From contig JASBRP010000051.1 in NCBI GenBank assembly GCA_030149365.1, forward strand, positions 122,980 through 186,979: a stretch of 64,000 nucleotides of DNA, in the 5' to 3' direction. This DNA is from Solimonas sp. GTDB taxonomy: Bacteria; Pseudomonadota; Gammaproteobacteria; Nevskiales; Nevskiaceae. This document shows positions 38,049-47,812 of the stretch, piece after piece; within the stretch, counting starts at the first letter, position 1, and each line of letters opens with the position of its first letter. The position numbers and the translations under genes are program-made. The notes under the pieces are model-generated. The model saw only the letters and a program-made list of their open reading frames with translations, searched no databases and was not told the origin of the DNA.

Positions 38049-38222
38049 TTTTGAGAGGCGTTCTTGAAGTTGTGAGCGTCAGGGCGCCGGGGAGAGTGGC
38101 GGCCTCTGCGCCCCACCGAGGACTGTCCGGGTGCTTGCCTACCGTCCAGCCGCCATCGAGCGTTCCGGCGCCACAACTGTCTCCTGCTTGCGGAGGCGAG
38201 TATGGGAAACGCCGTCGGCGAA

Positions 38223-38244
38223 GAACGGAAGAAGGTCGCAGGAG
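38223..38244 (-). promoter_or_regulatory. Degenerate second copy of the 11-bp direct repeat
   Basis: GAACGGAAGAA followed by GGTCGCAGGAG keeps the 11-bp spacing with several mismatches. It may be a weak second site for the same factor or a decayed copy. Confidence 0.35.
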
Positions 38245-38626
38245 ATGGGAGATCGGAGAAATTACGAACGGCCCGGAGCTGTGGTGATGTCGCTCCGGCT
38301 TGTCCCGCGACTGGCAGAGCCAGAGCACCGTCTCTTCCGATTGCTATTCTTGCTACCCGGCGGGAGCCTCCGAAGCCAGTCGGAACATAGGCCGGAACAG
38401 ATGTGGCTTCCGCACTTACCCTGAACTCCGTGGAGCGCAACCTGTCTTCGGCCTTCACTGCGACCGAGCCTCGCTCAGCGGTTTGTGAGCAGGGTTTTGA
38501 AACCATCCCTCGGCGTGCACGGCGCAGCGCTGACCATCGCAGGAACCAGACTCAACGTCCTGCGGAGTGATTGCCCTCCCGGGGCAAGCACTCCGCGCGG
38601 ACTGTCGCCAGATGCGCTGCAGCGGG

Positions 38627-40396
38627 TCAGTTCATTTTCACGATCATGATGTTGCTGCCACCGTCCGTCGCCAGGGGCTGCGGAGCGGTGCTGCTGTTAC
38701 CTCCGAGGCAGTACAGCTTGACGCTGTCACCCTCCGCGAGTTGTACCCAGGTGATGAGCTCGCCCTTGCCCTTCGTGCCAGCCACAGTGTTGGAGTTCTG
38801 CGTCGGGTACGGTCCGTAGATGTTTGAATCGCTGTACGGGCTGTAGGCGGCGTTGTTGATCGAGAGCGTAAGCTGCAGCGAAACGGTTGAGGTCGGTGTT
38901 GGATGATCCGGGGTGTGCACGCGCGCTTGAACCAGGTACAGACCGCCTTGGCCCGATCCGACGGTGAAGCTGCTGCCGTTCCAGGTATTGCCGCTGCCGG
39001 GCGAGGTTAGAACATTGTTGAACGCCACCACCACCGGGGTCGTGGACGTGGCAAGGGGACAGGACTCACCAGTGCCGCCGGCTTTGTTGGCCCGCAACTG
39101 GACCATCGCGCTACCACCGCCGCCCCCCGCGGCCGGGGTGGTCCACTGGGTGCTGTAGTCCGTGCCATTGACCTTGGTCAGCACTTGTCCAGCAGCGCCG
39201 CCCGTTGGTACGCCGGTGCCCGTCGTACCGGTCGGGCCTGTGGCACCGGCGGCGCCCGTCGGGCCGGTTGCGCCCTGGGCGCCAACGGGCCCCTGGATGC
39301 CTTGAGCGCCCTGTGCTCCCGTAGCGCCGGTTGCGCCCTGCGGCCCCTGGGCACCCGTGGCCCCCACCGGACCCTGAGCACCGGTGGCGCCCGTCGCCCC
39401 CACCGGACCGAGCGGCCCAGTGGCCCCCGTGGCACCGGTTGCTCCCGCCGGGCCAGCGACCGTGCTGGCCGCGCCCGTGGCGCCAGTCGCGCCCTTCTGC
39501 ACCACCAGGGTCCAGGACGCGTCCAGCCCCGGCGTCACGCCGCAGTTCCCGTTGATCGCGCAGGTCCAGGCCGAGCCGTCATGGCTCACGACGTCGCCCA
39601 GCGCGTAGCTGTTCGCGCCATTGAAAGCGCCGCGGTAACTGCCCGAGAAGGAGCCGGTGGCGCCGGTCGCGCCCGTGTCACCCGTGAGGCCGGTCGCGCC
39701 GGTCGGGCCCATGGCACCCGTGAGGCCGATAGCGCCGGTCGCACCGGTGGCGCCCTTCACGCCCTGGATACCCTGGACACCCTGGATGCCCTGGGCTCCG
39801 GTTGCGCCTGTCGCGCCCTTGGCGCCCACAGCACCCGTAGCACCCGTACCGCCCTTGGCGCCGGCCGCACCCGTGGCGCCCGTCGCGCCCTTGGCGCCCA
39901 CAGCACCAGCCGCGCCGGTGGCACCCTTGGCGCCGGCAATGCCAGCCGTACCTGCAGCGCCGGTCGCACCCTTGGCACCCGCAGGGCCGGTGGCGCCCGT
40001 CGCGCCCTTGGCACCGGTGGCTCCCGACGGCGCCACCAGGGCCAGGCTCGCGGAGTGCTTGGACAGGTCCTTGCCCGTGGTCAGGGAGCCAAAGCGATTC
40101 GGGTCACCCAGGGAGGAGACGTAGAGCTGGTAGCTCACGCCAGGGGCGAGCGAGAAGCCGGTGGGCACCCGCGCCTCCAGGTGGCCGTCGCTGGTCTGCA
40201 GCACCTGTAGCGTGGTGCCGTTGAGCTGGATCAGCGGCTCGATCGTGGACGACGGCGGGGTGAATTCCGCTCCGTCGATGTACAGGGTGTTCGACAGGAT
40301 GCTGGCGCTGTGGATCTGCAGGTCCGCCGCCGCCGGCAAGGCGTACCACGCGGCGATCAGCATCGAGGTGGTGCACAGCTTGCGCTGGAAGGTCAT
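38627..40396 (-). CDS. Collagen-like surface protein with carbohydrate-binding insert
   Basis: A 589-residue exported protein: signal peptide, an IPT-like head to about residue 120, then two Gly-X-Y blocks (about 124-248 and 300-400) dominated by GAT, GAK, GPT and GPV triplets. Between them is a domain like CBM5/12 ([20 protein letters not shown], then GSAWTCAI). The C-terminal 150 residues resemble a trimerising C1q/TNF-like cap ([17 protein letters not shown]). Such proteins form trimeric stalks or adhesins. The tandem 11-bp element lies 81 bases before ATG 40396, linking it to the hfa-like genes. Confidence 0.82.
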   Translation of the reverse strand: MTFQRKLCTTSMLIAAWYALPAAADLQIHSASILSNTLYIDGAEFTPPSSTIEPLIQLNGTTLQVLQTSDGHLEARVPTGFSLAPGVSYQLYVSSLGDPNRFGSLTTGKDLSKHSASLALVAPSGATGAKGATGATGPAGAKGATGAAGTAGIAGAKGATGAAGAVGAKGATGATGAAGAKGGTGATGAVGAKGATGATGAQGIQGVQGIQGVKGATGATGAIGLTGAMGPTGATGLTGDTGATGATGSFSGSYRGAFNGANSYALGDVVSHDGSAWTCAINGNCGVTPGLDASWTLVVQKGATGATGAASTVAGPAGATGATGATGPLGPVGATGATGAQGPVGATGAQGPQGATGATGAQGAQGIQGPVGAQGATGPTGAAGATGPTGTTGTGVPTGGAAGQVLTKVNGTDYSTQWTTPAAGGGGGSAMVQLRANKAGGTGESCPLATSTTPVVVAFNNVLTSPGSGNTWNGSSFTVGSGQGGLYLVQARVHTPDHPTPTSTVSLQLTLSINNAAYSPYSDSNIYGPYPTQNSNTVAGTKGKGELITWVQLAEGDSVKLYCLGGNSSTAPQPLATDGGSNIMIVKMN

Positions 40397-40476
40397 CCGG
40401 ATTCTCCTGGTTGGCAGCTGGTGGCGATGCCACCGCGGGTATGTTTGCCAGCATGCTAGGCAAGCCCCCGCAGGAA

Positions 40477-40498
40477 GAACGGAGGAAGTTTGGAGGAA
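40477..40498 (-). promoter_or_regulatory. Tandem 11-bp direct repeat upstream of the collagen-like gene
   Basis: GAACGGAGGAA is followed directly by GTTTGGAGGAA, 81 bases before the collagen-like ATG. It differs by one base from the copy at 38027. Confidence 0.65.
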
Positions 40499-40545
40499 TT
40501 CAGCGCAAGGACCCAGCGGGTGGGGTGGCCGCCCTTCTGGCCCAG

Positions 40546-41664
40546 CTACCTTGGGTCGCTGTCTGCCGCCAGGCCTGAGCCTCGCAGGGCTTCCAGCGCG
40601 GATCGGAGATTCGCCTCGATCCGCGGCCGCTCGGCCGCAGGCGGATGGGGACTGGTCAGAAGCCCCTCGCAGATCCGGCGACAGTCCTCATGGTCGCCGG
40701 TCCAGTAACTGGAGACGGCGTATTCGTCGGCAGCGCGCCAAAGGTAGTCGGCGCGTTCGACGAACAGGATGTCGTCGGTCATCGGGGTGTTCATGGCACG
40801 CTCGGCAAACAGGCGGCCGAGGGCGTACTGGCCCCGCAAGCGCTGGTAGCGGGCCAACGCACAGAGCGCTTCGGCTCGCTGGGGGCGGTGCTGGTAGGCC
40901 CGCAGGTAGCGGTCGGTCACCTCCGCGGCGCTGTGGCCGAGGGCTTCGGCGAGCCGGGCGGCGGAGTAGAGGGAGAACCAGGTTTCCTCGATCCAGTCGC
41001 CCATGGCGGCGCGGCGCTCGTAGGCCGCCAGCGCCTTATCGGGCTGACCGCTGTCGCGATAGCTCTGGGCCAGGTAGAAGACGTAGCGGGCATTGTCGGG
41101 CTCGTCGCGCAGGGCGGCTTCGAGCACTTCCGCGTCGCGGGCATATTTGGTGGCGGTGTCGATCTGGCTGCGGCCGCCGTCGGCAAAGACCTGCACGGTC
41201 GGCCCCGGCAGCAGCGGCCGGTCGACGGGATGCCCGCAGTCCGGGTACTCGTGCAGCACGCCGACGTAACGCCAGGGCAGCTGGGCCCGCAGCAGGCAAA
41301 CCCGGCCGTAGTTGACGCCGCCTAAGTGGACGTCGAGCGTATAGGCGTCGGCCTGCAGCGGCGGGCGACGGTAGTCCGGCGGCAGTTGCAGCACTTCGTC
41401 GGCGTCGATCACGAAGAGATAGTCGGCACGGTTGCGCGCGAGCTCCAGCGCCTCGGAGCGGTTATGGCCGAAGTTCTTCCAGGGGCGCTCGAACAGTTCG
41501 CCAGGCAGGTCGCGCAGGTGTTCCCGGACCAGGTCCTGGGTGCCATCGGTGGAACCGGTATCGACGATCAGCCAGTGGTCGATGAACGGGCGCACGGCGT
41601 CCAGGCAGCGCCGGATGACGTGGGCTTCGTTCTTGACGATCATGCAGAGGCAGACGGTGGACAT
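40546..41664 (-). CDS. Family 2 glycosyltransferase with TPR-like C-terminus
   Basis: A 372-residue cytoplasmic enzyme. The N-terminal GT-A fold shows [34 protein letters not shown] and the metal-binding DAD of [12 protein letters not shown]. The C-terminal 180 residues are helical repeats ([30 protein letters not shown]) like TPRs. This family often glycosylates proteins or builds surface glycans. It lies upstream of the collagen-like gene with its own copy of the 11-bp element, so it may modify the collagen-like or repeat proteins. ATG 41664 is preferred; 41673 is also possible. Confidence 0.82.
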   Translation of the reverse strand: MSTVCLCMIVKNEAHVIRRCLDAVRPFIDHWLIVDTGSTDGTQDLVREHLRDLPGELFERPWKNFGHNRSEALELARNRADYLFVIDADEVLQLPPDYRRPPLQADAYTLDVHLGGVNYGRVCLLRAQLPWRYVGVLHEYPDCGHPVDRPLLPGPTVQVFADGGRSQIDTATKYARDAEVLEAALRDEPDNARYVFYLAQSYRDSGQPDKALAAYERRAAMGDWIEETWFSLYSAARLAEALGHSAAEVTDRYLRAYQHRPQRAEALCALARYQRLRGQYALGRLFAERAMNTPMTDDILFVERADYLWRAADEYAVSSYWTGDHEDCRRICEGLLTSPHPPAAERPRIEANLRSALEALRGSGLAADSDPR

Positions 41665-41867
41665 CGGAAGCATCCCAAAAAAATGGTCGGCACGGAGCCT
41701 CGGGCACCTCCTGCCTTGGAGGGCCGGCAAACCTCGCGGTGGGCCTCCGCGCCCGGGGAGTGCCGAGCTTGTCTCACCCTACCAGGCGAGCCATGGCCGG
41801 CGGCTTGTCCCGGTCGCCAGGTCCAACGGCGGCTCGGGCGGCAGTATCGTCGCGGGGCCCCGACAAA

Positions 41868-41889
41868 GAACGGAGGAAATCCGGAGGAA
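41868..41889 (-). promoter_or_regulatory. Tandem 11-bp direct repeat upstream of the glycosyltransferase gene
   Basis: GAACGGAGGAA is followed directly by ATCCGGAGGAA, 204 bases before the glycosyltransferase ATG. The flank GACAAA and a GTATCG about 20 bases earlier match the hfaA-like copy. The rest of 41665-42025 shows no gene. Confidence 0.65.
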
Positions 41890-42025
41890 TACGCGATTGC
41901 GCCGCAGCCCCGGCCTTGAGGGCCGTGCCTGAAGCCGGACAGGGCCGACCATGGCCTTGCCTGGCGACTCTCCCAGCGGGATGACCGTCTGCGGCACCGG
42001 CGCCGATGTACCCCCGACGGGATTC

Positions 42026-44875
42026 CTACCCCTGCATGGCGGCAATCAGCTCGCGTGCCTCGCGCTGGTCGGGCAGATCGGCACCCTCGGTGAATTGCTC
42101 CAGCACGGGTGCCAGCAGCGCCAGTGCTTCGCCCACCTTTGCCTGGCGGACCAGCAGGCGGGCCAGGCTGGTGGCGGCGCGCAGTTCCATCGACCGCGCC
42201 TTGCGCGACCGCGCCAGTTCGTGGGCTTCCCGGAGCGGCGCCATCGCGGCCGCGATCGCTCGGGGCCGGATCTTCAGCTGCAGATCGCCGAGGACGCGCA
42301 GCGCCTCCGGCTCCCAGGGACGGTGGCCGCGCTGGCGGATCAATTGCAGCGCCTGGTTGGCAAGCTCCAGGCCACGCGCATGCTCGCCCAGCATCGACCA
42401 GGCCCGCGCGGCGTTGACCAGGCCCAGCGGCACCTGGATGACCAGCCCCCGTTGCCGCATCTCGTCGAGCACGGGCAGCAGCGTCCGCAGTCCGGCTTCC
42501 GGATCTCCGCAGCGGGACTGCGCCGATCCAAGGAACACGCTGGCCCAGCGCTGCCCTTCCAGATGGCCGCATTGACGTGCCAGATCCAGCGTGTCCGAGG
42601 CAACCTTCAGCTGCCGCGCGTGGTCGCCGGTGAACTCGAGTGCCATCCCCAGCGCGGCGCTGGTCACCATGCAGCGGGTGTGGGGGTTCTCCTGCCGGTC
42701 GACCAAGGCACAAATCTGCTCAGCCAGTGCCAGGCCCTGCAATGGAAATCCAAGAATTGAACGCGTGAGTGAGTACACGCTGACCGCGCTGGCAAGGGCT
42801 CTGGGGGCGATCTGCGGACTTTCGCTTCCCTGGAAAGCCAAATGGTAGGACTCGGCGGCGGATCGGTCCGCCTGCTCATGCCGACCGAGGCAGTGGAGAC
42901 TGTGCGCCGCCCAGCCCAGGCCGGCACATTCCAGGCTAGGCATGCGGGCGGCCCGGCCGAAATCGCGCAGGCTTTCGGCCATGGTAATGGCGCGTTCGAA
43001 TTCCATATTGAAGTGGCGCGACAGCCACTGCACCTCCACCGCGTGGACGCGCACCGGATCGTCGCCCACCAGCTCGATCAGTTCGTCGATGCGTTCACGA
43101 TGATCATTGACGCCCTCCGACACGTAGCCGCTTTCAAGCTGCAGGCAGTAGCTGGCAACGATGCGCAGGCGCAGTTCGGTTCGGTGGCGCGCCAGATCGG
43201 GAGTCAGTGAGTCCAGCAGGGCCAGGCCGCGCGCTACCTGCTCGCGAACTTCACGCGGGGCGAGGCGGTCCAGCGCGTTCTGGGCGGTCTGCACACACCA
43301 CTCGGCAGCCTTGGCAGCGACTCCGCCGGATTCGTAGTGGTGGGCCAGCTCGGCGGCGATCTCAGCGCTGCGGCCGCTGTAGGCCGCCTCCAGCCGTTCG
43401 GCCAGGCGCCGGTGCAGCCGCGCTGCCCGCGACGGCGCCAGTCGCAGGCGTAGCGCCCAACCGTACAGCGCATGCCGGAACTGGAAGCGGCCGCTGACCG
43501 TGCCATCCGGCCAGATCGCGAGCCCGTTGTCGGCTATGAAGCGTTGGCGCTGGGCCAGTGCTTCCAGCGCCTCTTCGATGGCCTCGACCGCGAGCCCGGT
43601 GCCGGCCGCCACGGCTGCGGCGGCGAACTCCTGGCCGGCAATGGCGCCGACCTCCAGCAGCAGCTGCTCGCTGGACGTGAGCTGCGACAGCTGAAGCTCG
43701 ATCAGCTGGCGAAGCTGCGGGGGCAGGTTGCCTTCGATTGCTGGCGCGGCTGCCCGGTCAGTCAAATAGTCGGTGAGGTGGACCAGGAATAGCGGATGTC
43801 CGCCGCTGCGGCGCAGGATGTCGTCGATCTGTGTGTCGCTGAGGCCGGTCACGCGCTGCTCGATCAGATGTCTGCCCTCGTCCGGCGCCAGAGGCGCCAG
43901 GAACGACGTCTGAGCGCGCCCGCGCGCGGTCAGACCCAGTTGCAGCGCGCGTGCAGGGTGCTGGTTGACGATGGTCTCGACCGGCCGGCAGGAGCAGATC
44001 ACCAGTAGGCGCGCGGGCAGATCGCGCTGTGCCAGCAGGTCGAGCAGGGCGACCGTGGCGGCGTCGCTCCAGTGCAGGTCTTCGATGATCAGCACCAGCG
44101 GGTGCGCGACGCTGTAGGCTTCCAGGGCCTCTGCGAGCTCGCGGCGCTGGCGTTCCTGCGGCGTCCCGGCGGTGATGCGCTGCAGATGCTCCACTTCTTC
44201 GCGCGATAGCAGCTGGGGAAGCTGGCGCAGCCAGCTGGGAGCGCTACGCCGCAGCTGGTCAAGCCACCGGTCGCCGTCGGCATTGCGTGCCCCTTGCTCC
44301 AGTGCCTCGAGGATCGGCAGATAGGCCTCGCTTTCGCCGGCAGCTTCCCGGCAGTGGCCGCGAAAGAAGCGGGTGTCCGGCGACTTGCCGCGCAGCCGCA
44401 GCACGAAGTCTTCCAGCAGCGCCGTCTTGCCGATACCGGCCTCGCCAGCCACGAGGACGAACTGGCGCTGGCCATGCGCGGCGCGCTCCTGGCTGGCCAG
44501 CAGCAACTGCAGCTCGGTGTCGCGGCCAACCAGGGGGCTGCGGGCAACGGCCGGTTGGGCCACCCCGGGGACCACCAGGCGAAAGCCGATGCGATGCGCG
44601 GTGAGGATGTAGGCGGGGTTGCGGGGATCGTCCTCGATCGCCTGGCGCAGAGCCTTGATCTGGTAACTGAGCACATCATCGACCACGACGGCGCCGGGCC
44701 AGACCGCGTCCATCAGTGCCTGGCGCGTGACCGGCTCGCCGGGCTGGCTGGCGAGAGTCCAGAGCACCGCCAGCGCCTTGCGCTGCAGCTTGATCTCGCG
44801 ATCGTCGCGCAGCAAGGGACCATGCTTGCCGAGCAGGCGGAAGGGCCCGAAGCGAATGGCGGGGGTCTCGCTCAT
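42026..44875 (-). CDS. Winged-helix/AAA-type ATPase/TPR transcriptional regulator
   Basis: A 949-residue cytoplasmic regulator. Residues about 8-105 form an OmpR/PhoB-type winged helix (LQRKALAVLWTLASQPGEPV, SYQIKALRQAIEDDPRNPAY, RIGFRLV). A signal-transduction ATPase follows with Walker A GEAGIGKTALL near 142 and Walker B LVLIIEDLHWSD near 258. The second half is helical repeats of the TPR kind. This layout is that of CadC/SARP-MalT-like regulators, where the repeats sense a ligand or protein. It sits inside the surface locus, between genes carrying tandem 11-bp repeats, and is the best candidate to bind them. Confidence 0.85.
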   Translation of the reverse strand: MSETPAIRFGPFRLLGKHGPLLRDDREIKLQRKALAVLWTLASQPGEPVTRQALMDAVWPGAVVVDDVLSYQIKALRQAIEDDPRNPAYILTAHRIGFRLVVPGVAQPAVARSPLVGRDTELQLLLASQERAAHGQRQFVLVAGEAGIGKTALLEDFVLRLRGKSPDTRFFRGHCREAAGESEAYLPILEALEQGARNADGDRWLDQLRRSAPSWLRQLPQLLSREEVEHLQRITAGTPQERQRRELAEALEAYSVAHPLVLIIEDLHWSDAATVALLDLLAQRDLPARLLVICSCRPVETIVNQHPARALQLGLTARGRAQTSFLAPLAPDEGRHLIEQRVTGLSDTQIDDILRRSGGHPLFLVHLTDYLTDRAAAPAIEGNLPPQLRQLIELQLSQLTSSEQLLLEVGAIAGQEFAAAAVAAGTGLAVEAIEEALEALAQRQRFIADNGLAIWPDGTVSGRFQFRHALYGWALRLRLAPSRAARLHRRLAERLEAAYSGRSAEIAAELAHHYESGGVAAKAAEWCVQTAQNALDRLAPREVREQVARGLALLDSLTPDLARHRTELRLRIVASYCLQLESGYVSEGVNDHRERIDELIELVGDDPVRVHAVEVQWLSRHFNMEFERAITMAESLRDFGRAARMPSLECAGLGWAAHSLHCLGRHEQADRSAAESYHLAFQGSESPQIAPRALASAVSVYSLTRSILGFPLQGLALAEQICALVDRQENPHTRCMVTSAALGMALEFTGDHARQLKVASDTLDLARQCGHLEGQRWASVFLGSAQSRCGDPEAGLRTLLPVLDEMRQRGLVIQVPLGLVNAARAWSMLGEHARGLELANQALQLIRQRGHRPWEPEALRVLGDLQLKIRPRAIAAAMAPLREAHELARSRKARSMELRAATSLARLLVRQAKVGEALALLAPVLEQFTEGADLPDQREARELIAAMQG

Positions 44876-45000
44876 CGGCGATTCAACAGGGGGTCATCAG
44901 CAGATGCCCGAGTTTACACGGCGCGGTGCTGGCGCCGGGTGAGTCCGCCGCATAAAGCCTCGGATCCGGCACCCGACATGGCGCAGGATGAGCCGCCGGA

Positions 45001-45213
45001 TCAGTCTCCCCGGCTGGCGCTGAGCCGCATGAAGCGATCGAGTTCCTGCAGCGAGTCGAAGAGCGCGTGCTCGCCGGTAGCGACGTTCTCGACCCGGCCG
45101 CTGACCGGCTCGGTCGACTGGCCCGGGGAAACCCGGTGCAGCTGCACGACAAACGAGCGGTCGGCGTTGATGCGGCCGCCGGTAGGCGGGGCTTTGGCGC
45201 GTGAAGAGTTCAT
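45001..45213 (-). CDS. Small conserved-looking protein, unknown
   Basis: A 70-residue protein with RSFVVQLHRVSPGQ, SGRVENVATGEHALFDSLQE and LDRFMRL. Small proteins of this pattern (a strand, then FxSLxEL near the end) occur in many proteobacteria, but I know no function. ATG 45213 is preferred to an upstream in-frame start. A tandem 11-bp element lies 59 bases upstream, and the large regulator follows downstream on the same strand, so both may be transcribed from that promoter. Confidence 0.65.
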   Translation of the reverse strand: MNSSRAKAPPTGGRINADRSFVVQLHRVSPGQSTEPVSGRVENVATGEHALFDSLQELDRFMRLSASRGD

Positions 45214-45271
45214 GGAACGGCGCACCTGGGGTCAGATGGGAAGACCTATTGTCCACAGCTTGCGGCGCCAA

Positions 45272-45293
45272 GAACGGAGGAAGTTCGGAGATT
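45272..45293 (-). promoter_or_regulatory. Tandem 11-bp direct repeat upstream of the small gene and regulator
   Basis: GAACGGAGGAA is followed by GTTCGGAGATT; the second half-site is partly changed. It lies 59 bases before ATG 45213 and may govern both the small gene and the regulator, giving autoregulation. Confidence 0.6.
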
Positions 45294-45361
45294 TTCGGGG
45301 GTTTTGGACTTTTCCTGCGCATTCTCGGGAGCCAGCGTGTCATGGCCTGGGTGCCTGCAGG

Positions 45362-47578
45362 CTACTCACAGCGATACTGGATCTGCAGGCCAAAGCTGCG
45401 CGGGGCTCCATAGCGCCCGTAGAGCGTGCCGAGAGTGCCTCGGTTGAGGGTCTCGACATAGCGCTCATCGAGCAGATTGTCGGCAAACACGCCGACATCG
45501 AGGCGGCCGCTGGCATCGAAAACCCCCAGCCGCACGCCCAACAGCCGGCGGATGTCGGCCTCGAAGGCCGGCAGGTTGGAAGGCTGTGTGTAGTAGCGGC
45601 TACGCCAGGAATAGCTCACCGCGCCCTCGACCACGGCTACGCCTCTCCAGCTCACGGGACGGCGATAGGTCAGCAGGGAATTCACGCTCCAGCGCGGAGC
45701 GAACTCGGTGCGATTGCCGGAGAAATCCACCCCGATGCCACCTCCGTCGCGGAAGTCGGCGTAGGTGGACGACAGCCAGGCGGTGGAGTTGCGAAGGGTC
45801 AGGCCGCGCAGCGGGCGCCACTGCAGTTCGAGCTCCGGGCCATAGCTGCGAACCTTGCCAGCATTGTTCACCACCGGTGCGACCAGGTTGTTGTCCACCG
45901 GACGGAACTGCGAAACCTGATAGTCGCGGTATTCGGCCAGGAACAGCGCCAGACCGGCCTGCAGGCGCTGTTCGAACCAGCCGCCCTTGAGACCGATCTC
46001 GTAGCTGTCCACGGTCTCCTCGGAGAACGACGAAGGCTCGGTGCGACTGAAGCCCAGGGAATCGGCATCGTAGCCGCCGCTCTTCGAGCCCTTGGCGTAG
46101 CGGACATAGACCGTCACGTCGGGGCTGAAGTCCCAGCTCAGGGCCAAGTCAGGCAGCAGCGCATGCTGTCTGTTGCTGTCCCGGTAGTTATCCACCGGCA
46201 GCAGGCCGATCGCCTGGAAGCCGGCGGTGGATTGCTGCGTGTAGGCAAGCTCCTGGCGCAATGTCAGCAGCCGCAGTCCGGCATCGAGCCGCAGGTCGGC
46301 GCGCAGGGCGTAGCCGATGCTGCCGAACAGCGCGACGGAGCGGGTGTCGATACGGGGTTCGACGATCAGGGTATCGCCCGGACTCAGTGGCGGGACGAAC
46401 ATCTGGATGTCCTCGCCGGAGTAAAGCGGCCGATGGGATTGGGCTGTCTGTCGGAAGGCGTTCAGCCCCCCCAGCCAACTCAGCCGTGAAGCCGAGGTCC
46501 GGCTCGCCAGCCGCAGCTCCTGGCTCCAGCGCTCATAGCGATCCACGAAGTCAGAGCGCCAGCCGTCGTCCGTGGAGTAGTCCACGTCGACCGCCCAATG
46601 GCGTCGCGCCGAGCGCCAGGCGCTGATCGAGGTGAGGTCACCCAGCGGACTGGTCCAGCGGATGGTGCCTGTCACGCCGCTGCTGCGCAGATCGTCGCGT
46701 TGCGGCGCGTCGAGGGCAACGGTGTAGGCCCCGGGGTTCGCGTCGGGCCCGCCGCCCTGGGTATCGCTGAACGCCTCGCCGCTTGGGAAGTCGTCGCGAT
46801 GATTGCTGGTGTCGGCAGCCAGGTCGGCGACCAGGCCCGGCGCGGCGCGCCATTGCAGGCGCAGGCGGCCGCCCGCTTGATCGTAGGCATCCAGTCGCTC
46901 GCCATCCTGCAGATTGACCGTCTGGCCGCGGTCCTCGGCCAGGTTGCCACTGATACGGAGCAGCAGGCTGTCGTCCACCAGCGGCGCATCCATCGCCAGT
47001 CCCAGGCGTCGCTCGCCTTCCGAGCCCAGCCGCACTTGGCTCTGCAAAGCGAACTCCTCGCCGGGTTCGCGGGTGATCAGGTTGATCGCGCCGGCCACGG
47101 TGTTCTGCCCGAACAGGCTGCCCTGCGGACCGCGCAGCACTTCGACGCGATCCAGATCCAGCAGCAGGGCATCCGTCAGGGGCGGGACGTTCATGAAGAC
47201 CCCGTCGACATAGATGCCGACACGGGGCTCGAAAGCCACCTGGCGGCCACCACCGCCGACCCCGCGCATGAAGAGAGCGGGCGTGCCGTTCAGGTCGCCC
47301 AGTTGGAGATTGGCGACACGGCTGTCTAGGCGGCCCAGCGAAAAGCGCCCCTCCCGCTCCAGGGCCTCGCCATCGGCCACGACAAGCGAGATCGGCACAT
47401 GGCTCTCGTATTCCGGTCGCAGGCGAGCTGTGACCTTGACAGGTGAAAGCTGCACGGTCTCAATGGGATCGGCGCCGACGCCTTCGCCGTTCGCATGCGA
47501 GCGCGCGGCGAGCGTGAGCAGCAGCAGTGGCACAAGCCTGGTTGCTCGGGATCGAGTGCATCGGGTGTATGGCCGCAT
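45362..47578 (-). CDS. TonB-dependent outer-membrane receptor
   Basis: A protein of about 738 residues. After the signal peptide (LVPLLLLTLAARSHA) comes a TonB-box-like VQLSPVKVTARL and the plug domain (LFMRGVGGGGR, VGIYVDGVFM, VEVLRGPQGSLFGQNTVAGA). The barrel then runs to a C-terminal strand (SFGLQIQYRCE). The plug motif places it in the group common in organisms using complex organic compounds. ATG 47578 begins the signal peptide; upstream in-frame ATGs exist. It is divergent from a diguanylate cyclase gene, with an AT-rich promoter region near 47630-47740. The ligand is unknown. Confidence 0.9.
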   Translation of the reverse strand: MRPYTRCTRSRATRLVPLLLLTLAARSHANGEGVGADPIETVQLSPVKVTARLRPEYESHVPISLVVADGEALEREGRFSLGRLDSRVANLQLGDLNGTPALFMRGVGGGGRQVAFEPRVGIYVDGVFMNVPPLTDALLLDLDRVEVLRGPQGSLFGQNTVAGAINLITREPGEEFALQSQVRLGSEGERRLGLAMDAPLVDDSLLLRISGNLAEDRGQTVNLQDGERLDAYDQAGGRLRLQWRAAPGLVADLAADTSNHRDDFPSGEAFSDTQGGGPDANPGAYTVALDAPQRDDLRSSGVTGTIRWTSPLGDLTSISAWRSARRHWAVDVDYSTDDGWRSDFVDRYERWSQELRLASRTSASRLSWLGGLNAFRQTAQSHRPLYSGEDIQMFVPPLSPGDTLIVEPRIDTRSVALFGSIGYALRADLRLDAGLRLLTLRQELAYTQQSTAGFQAIGLLPVDNYRDSNRQHALLPDLALSWDFSPDVTVYVRYAKGSKSGGYDADSLGFSRTEPSSFSEETVDSYEIGLKGGWFEQRLQAGLALFLAEYRDYQVSQFRPVDNNLVAPVVNNAGKVRSYGPELELQWRPLRGLTLRNSTAWLSSTYADFRDGGGIGVDFSGNRTEFAPRWSVNSLLTYRRPVSWRGVAVVEGAVSYSWRSRYYTQPSNLPAFEADIRRLLGVRLGVFDASGRLDVGVFADNLLDERYVETLNRGTLGTLYGRYGAPRSFGLQIQYRCE

Positions 47579-47812
47579 TCGGATGCTTGGTCCTTCCCAG
47601 CAGTTCGCGCGTGAGTTCATTGGCATACACAATCAAACGCTGAAATACTTACATTGTTTAATGTTATTAATTCTAGAGCGTTTTATGTTTTCCAGCAAAA
47701 ACATCCACTTAAAATGGATAATTAAGTCCGCAGTGTTGCCGCGCGTTGATCACTGACCATTCAGGCGAACCCCGGGCACGATAGCCCCGGCATGGCCTGA
47801 TGGTATCGGCTG

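Larger units (their letters stand above)
37814..38626. other. Long leader region upstream of the hfaA-like gene
   Basis: This 813-base gap holds the tandem 11-bp element at 38027 and a degenerate second copy at 38223. The rest shows no convincing gene: open frames on either strand have irregular composition and no ribosome site. A long untranslated leader or several promoters are possible. Confidence 0.4.

Noticed and set aside
37862..38506. A 214-codon minus-strand frame upstream of the hfaA-like gene
   Set aside because: It spans the tandem regulatory elements, has irregular composition and no family features or ribosome site.
37814..38626. c-di-GMP (GEMM) riboswitch in the long leader before the hfaA-like gene
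   Set aside because: The conserved core elements of that riboswitch are not present on the minus strand, despite the c-di-GMP-rich context.
39180..40030. CRISPR-like short tandem repeats
   Set aside because: The repeats are the codons of Gly-X-Y triplets in the collagen-like gene, not repeats with spacers.
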